A stretch of 7,134 bases of DNA from an uncultured Clostridia bacterium (lineage in GTDB: Bacteria; Bacillota; Clostridia; Christensenellales; Maliibacteriaceae), in contig CAKTSO010000097.1 in the NCBI GenBank assembly GCA_934613185.1, positions 1 to 7,134 on the forward strand, given 5' to 3'. The notes beneath the pieces are model-generated. The model was not told the DNA's origin and searched no databases. It worked only from the letters and a program-made list of their open reading frames with translations. This document shows positions 6,466 through 7,134 of this stretch, piece after piece; position 1 is the stretch's first letter, and the number at the start of each line of letters is the position of its first letter. The translations under genes and the position numbers were made by a program.

Positions 6466-7134
6466 TCAGCCTCTTTCGCGAAGGGACACTTCGACGATCG
6501 TTCGGCACAGTTCTTCGTAATCGATGCCGACGGCGGCGGCCTCCTGCGGCACGAGGCTCGTCGGTGTCATGCCGGGGAGCGTGTTCATCTCGATGAAATA
6601 CACGCGGCCGTCCTCGTCGATCTTGTAATCCGAACGGGAATAGACCGAAAGCCCGAGCGCGTTGTGCACGGTCAGCGCCATGCGGCCCGCCTCCTCCTCG
6701 ATCGCGGGATCAATCTCGGCGGGGCAGATCTCCGTCGCCGCGCCGGCCTGGTATTTGTTTTTATAGTCATAGAACCCCTGCTTCGGGATGATCTCGACCG
6801 AGGGCAGCGCGCGCCCGTCGAGCACGGCCACGTCGATCTCGCGGCCGCCGATGTACTCTTCCAGCACGACGCGGTCGTAGCAGAGGCTGTCTTTGAGCGC
6901 GGCGCGCAGCTCTTCCTTCGTGTTGACGATGAACACGCCGATGCTCGAGCCGCTATCCACGGGCTTGACGACGCAGGGAATCTTCGTGCGCGCGACGATC
7001 GCGTCGATCCCGCTTTCGTCGTAGCTTACCGTCTCCCATTCGGGCGTGCGGACGCCGAAGCTCTTCGCGATGCGCTTGGTCAGGTCCTTATCCATGGCGA
7101 TGGCGCTTCCAAGATAGCCGCTGCCGGTGTAGGG
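6466..7134 (-). CDS. ddl: D-alanine--D-alanine ligase (N-terminal part outside window)
   Basis: Ddl condenses two D-alanines with ATP for cell-wall synthesis. The frame is open to the end of the window: the 13 codons before the ATG at 7095 read PYTGSGYLGSAIA, the usual Ddl sequence before MDK, so that ATG is internal. About 222 residues are visible, with roughly 100-150 N-terminal residues missing. Counting from that internal Met, ATP-grasp motifs are KPVDSGSS (44-51), EEYIGGREIDVAV (79-91), YDYKNKY (109-115), SRSDY (153-157) and IEMNTLPGMT (168-177). The Asp of SRSDY and the Glu and Asn of EMN are the expected magnesium ligands and are all present. A van-type D-Ala-D-Lac or D-Ala-D-Ser ligase is possible but not suggested by the neighbouring murF. 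Confidence 0.94.
   Translation of the reverse strand, partial: PYTGSGYLGSAIAMDKDLTKRIAKSFGVRTPEWETVSYDESGIDAIVARTKIPCVVKPVDSGSSIGVFIVNTKEELRAALKDSLCYDRVVLEEYIGGREIDVAVLDGRALPSVEIIPKQGFYDYKNKYQAGAATEICPAEIDPAIEEEAGRMALTVHNALGLSVYSRSDYKIDEDGRVYFIEMNTLPGMTPTSLVPQEAAAVGIDYEELCRTIVEVSLRERG

Noticed and set aside
4995..6596. 533-residue open frame on the + strand opposite murF
   Set aside because: It runs antisense through the riboswitch, its promoter, murF and the ddl end, with Arg/Ala/Asp-rich low-complexity content. It is a codon-bias artefact.
1..7134. CRISPR array, transposase, toxin-antitoxin or phage genes
   Set aside because: No regularly spaced repeats and no genes of these kinds are present; the coding part of the window is ordinary core metabolism.

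Overview
The window carries six protein genes from a fairly GC-rich bacterium, most likely a member of the Bacillota (Clostridia-like, possibly uncultured). The grounds are a YlmH-type S4 protein, strong AGGAGG-type ribosome binding sites, a ZTP riboswitch with an intrinsic terminator, a stand-alone AICAR transformylase paired with a PurO-type IMP cyclohydrolase, and a formate-tetrahydrofolate ligase. This placement is inferred from gene content, not from a search.

Layout: positions 1-633 hold the 3' part of ylmH on the + strand. Positions 634-1147 are a 514-bp convergent intergenic region with no convincing gene but two marked inverted-repeat structures (716-834 and 970-1077). Everything else is on the - strand. 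In transcription order, right to left, these are ddl (partial, 7134-6466), murF (6461-5097), a strong promoter with a ZTP riboswitch and terminator (5090-4942), purO (4861-4139), a purH-like transformylase gene (4142-2937), a possible promoter (2891-2863), and fhs (2812-1148).

Two functional blocks are visible. ddl and murF, 4 bp apart, make D-Ala-D-Ala and attach it to the UDP-MurNAc-tripeptide. purO, the transformylase and fhs carry out the last two steps of IMP synthesis and supply 10-formyl-tetrahydrofolate. Fhs makes the formyl donor, the transformylase uses it to convert AICAR (ZMP) to FAICAR, and PurO closes the ring to IMP. The riboswitch in the purO leader senses ZMP/ZTP, the transformylase substrate that builds up when 10-formyl-THF is short. 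It is predicted to switch transcription on by preventing the adjoining terminator.

The most informative feature is this riboswitch. Its promoter, P1, P2, pseudoknot, P3 and overlapping terminator can all be traced base by base. The most puzzling feature is the structured, repeat-like intergenic region at 634-1147.
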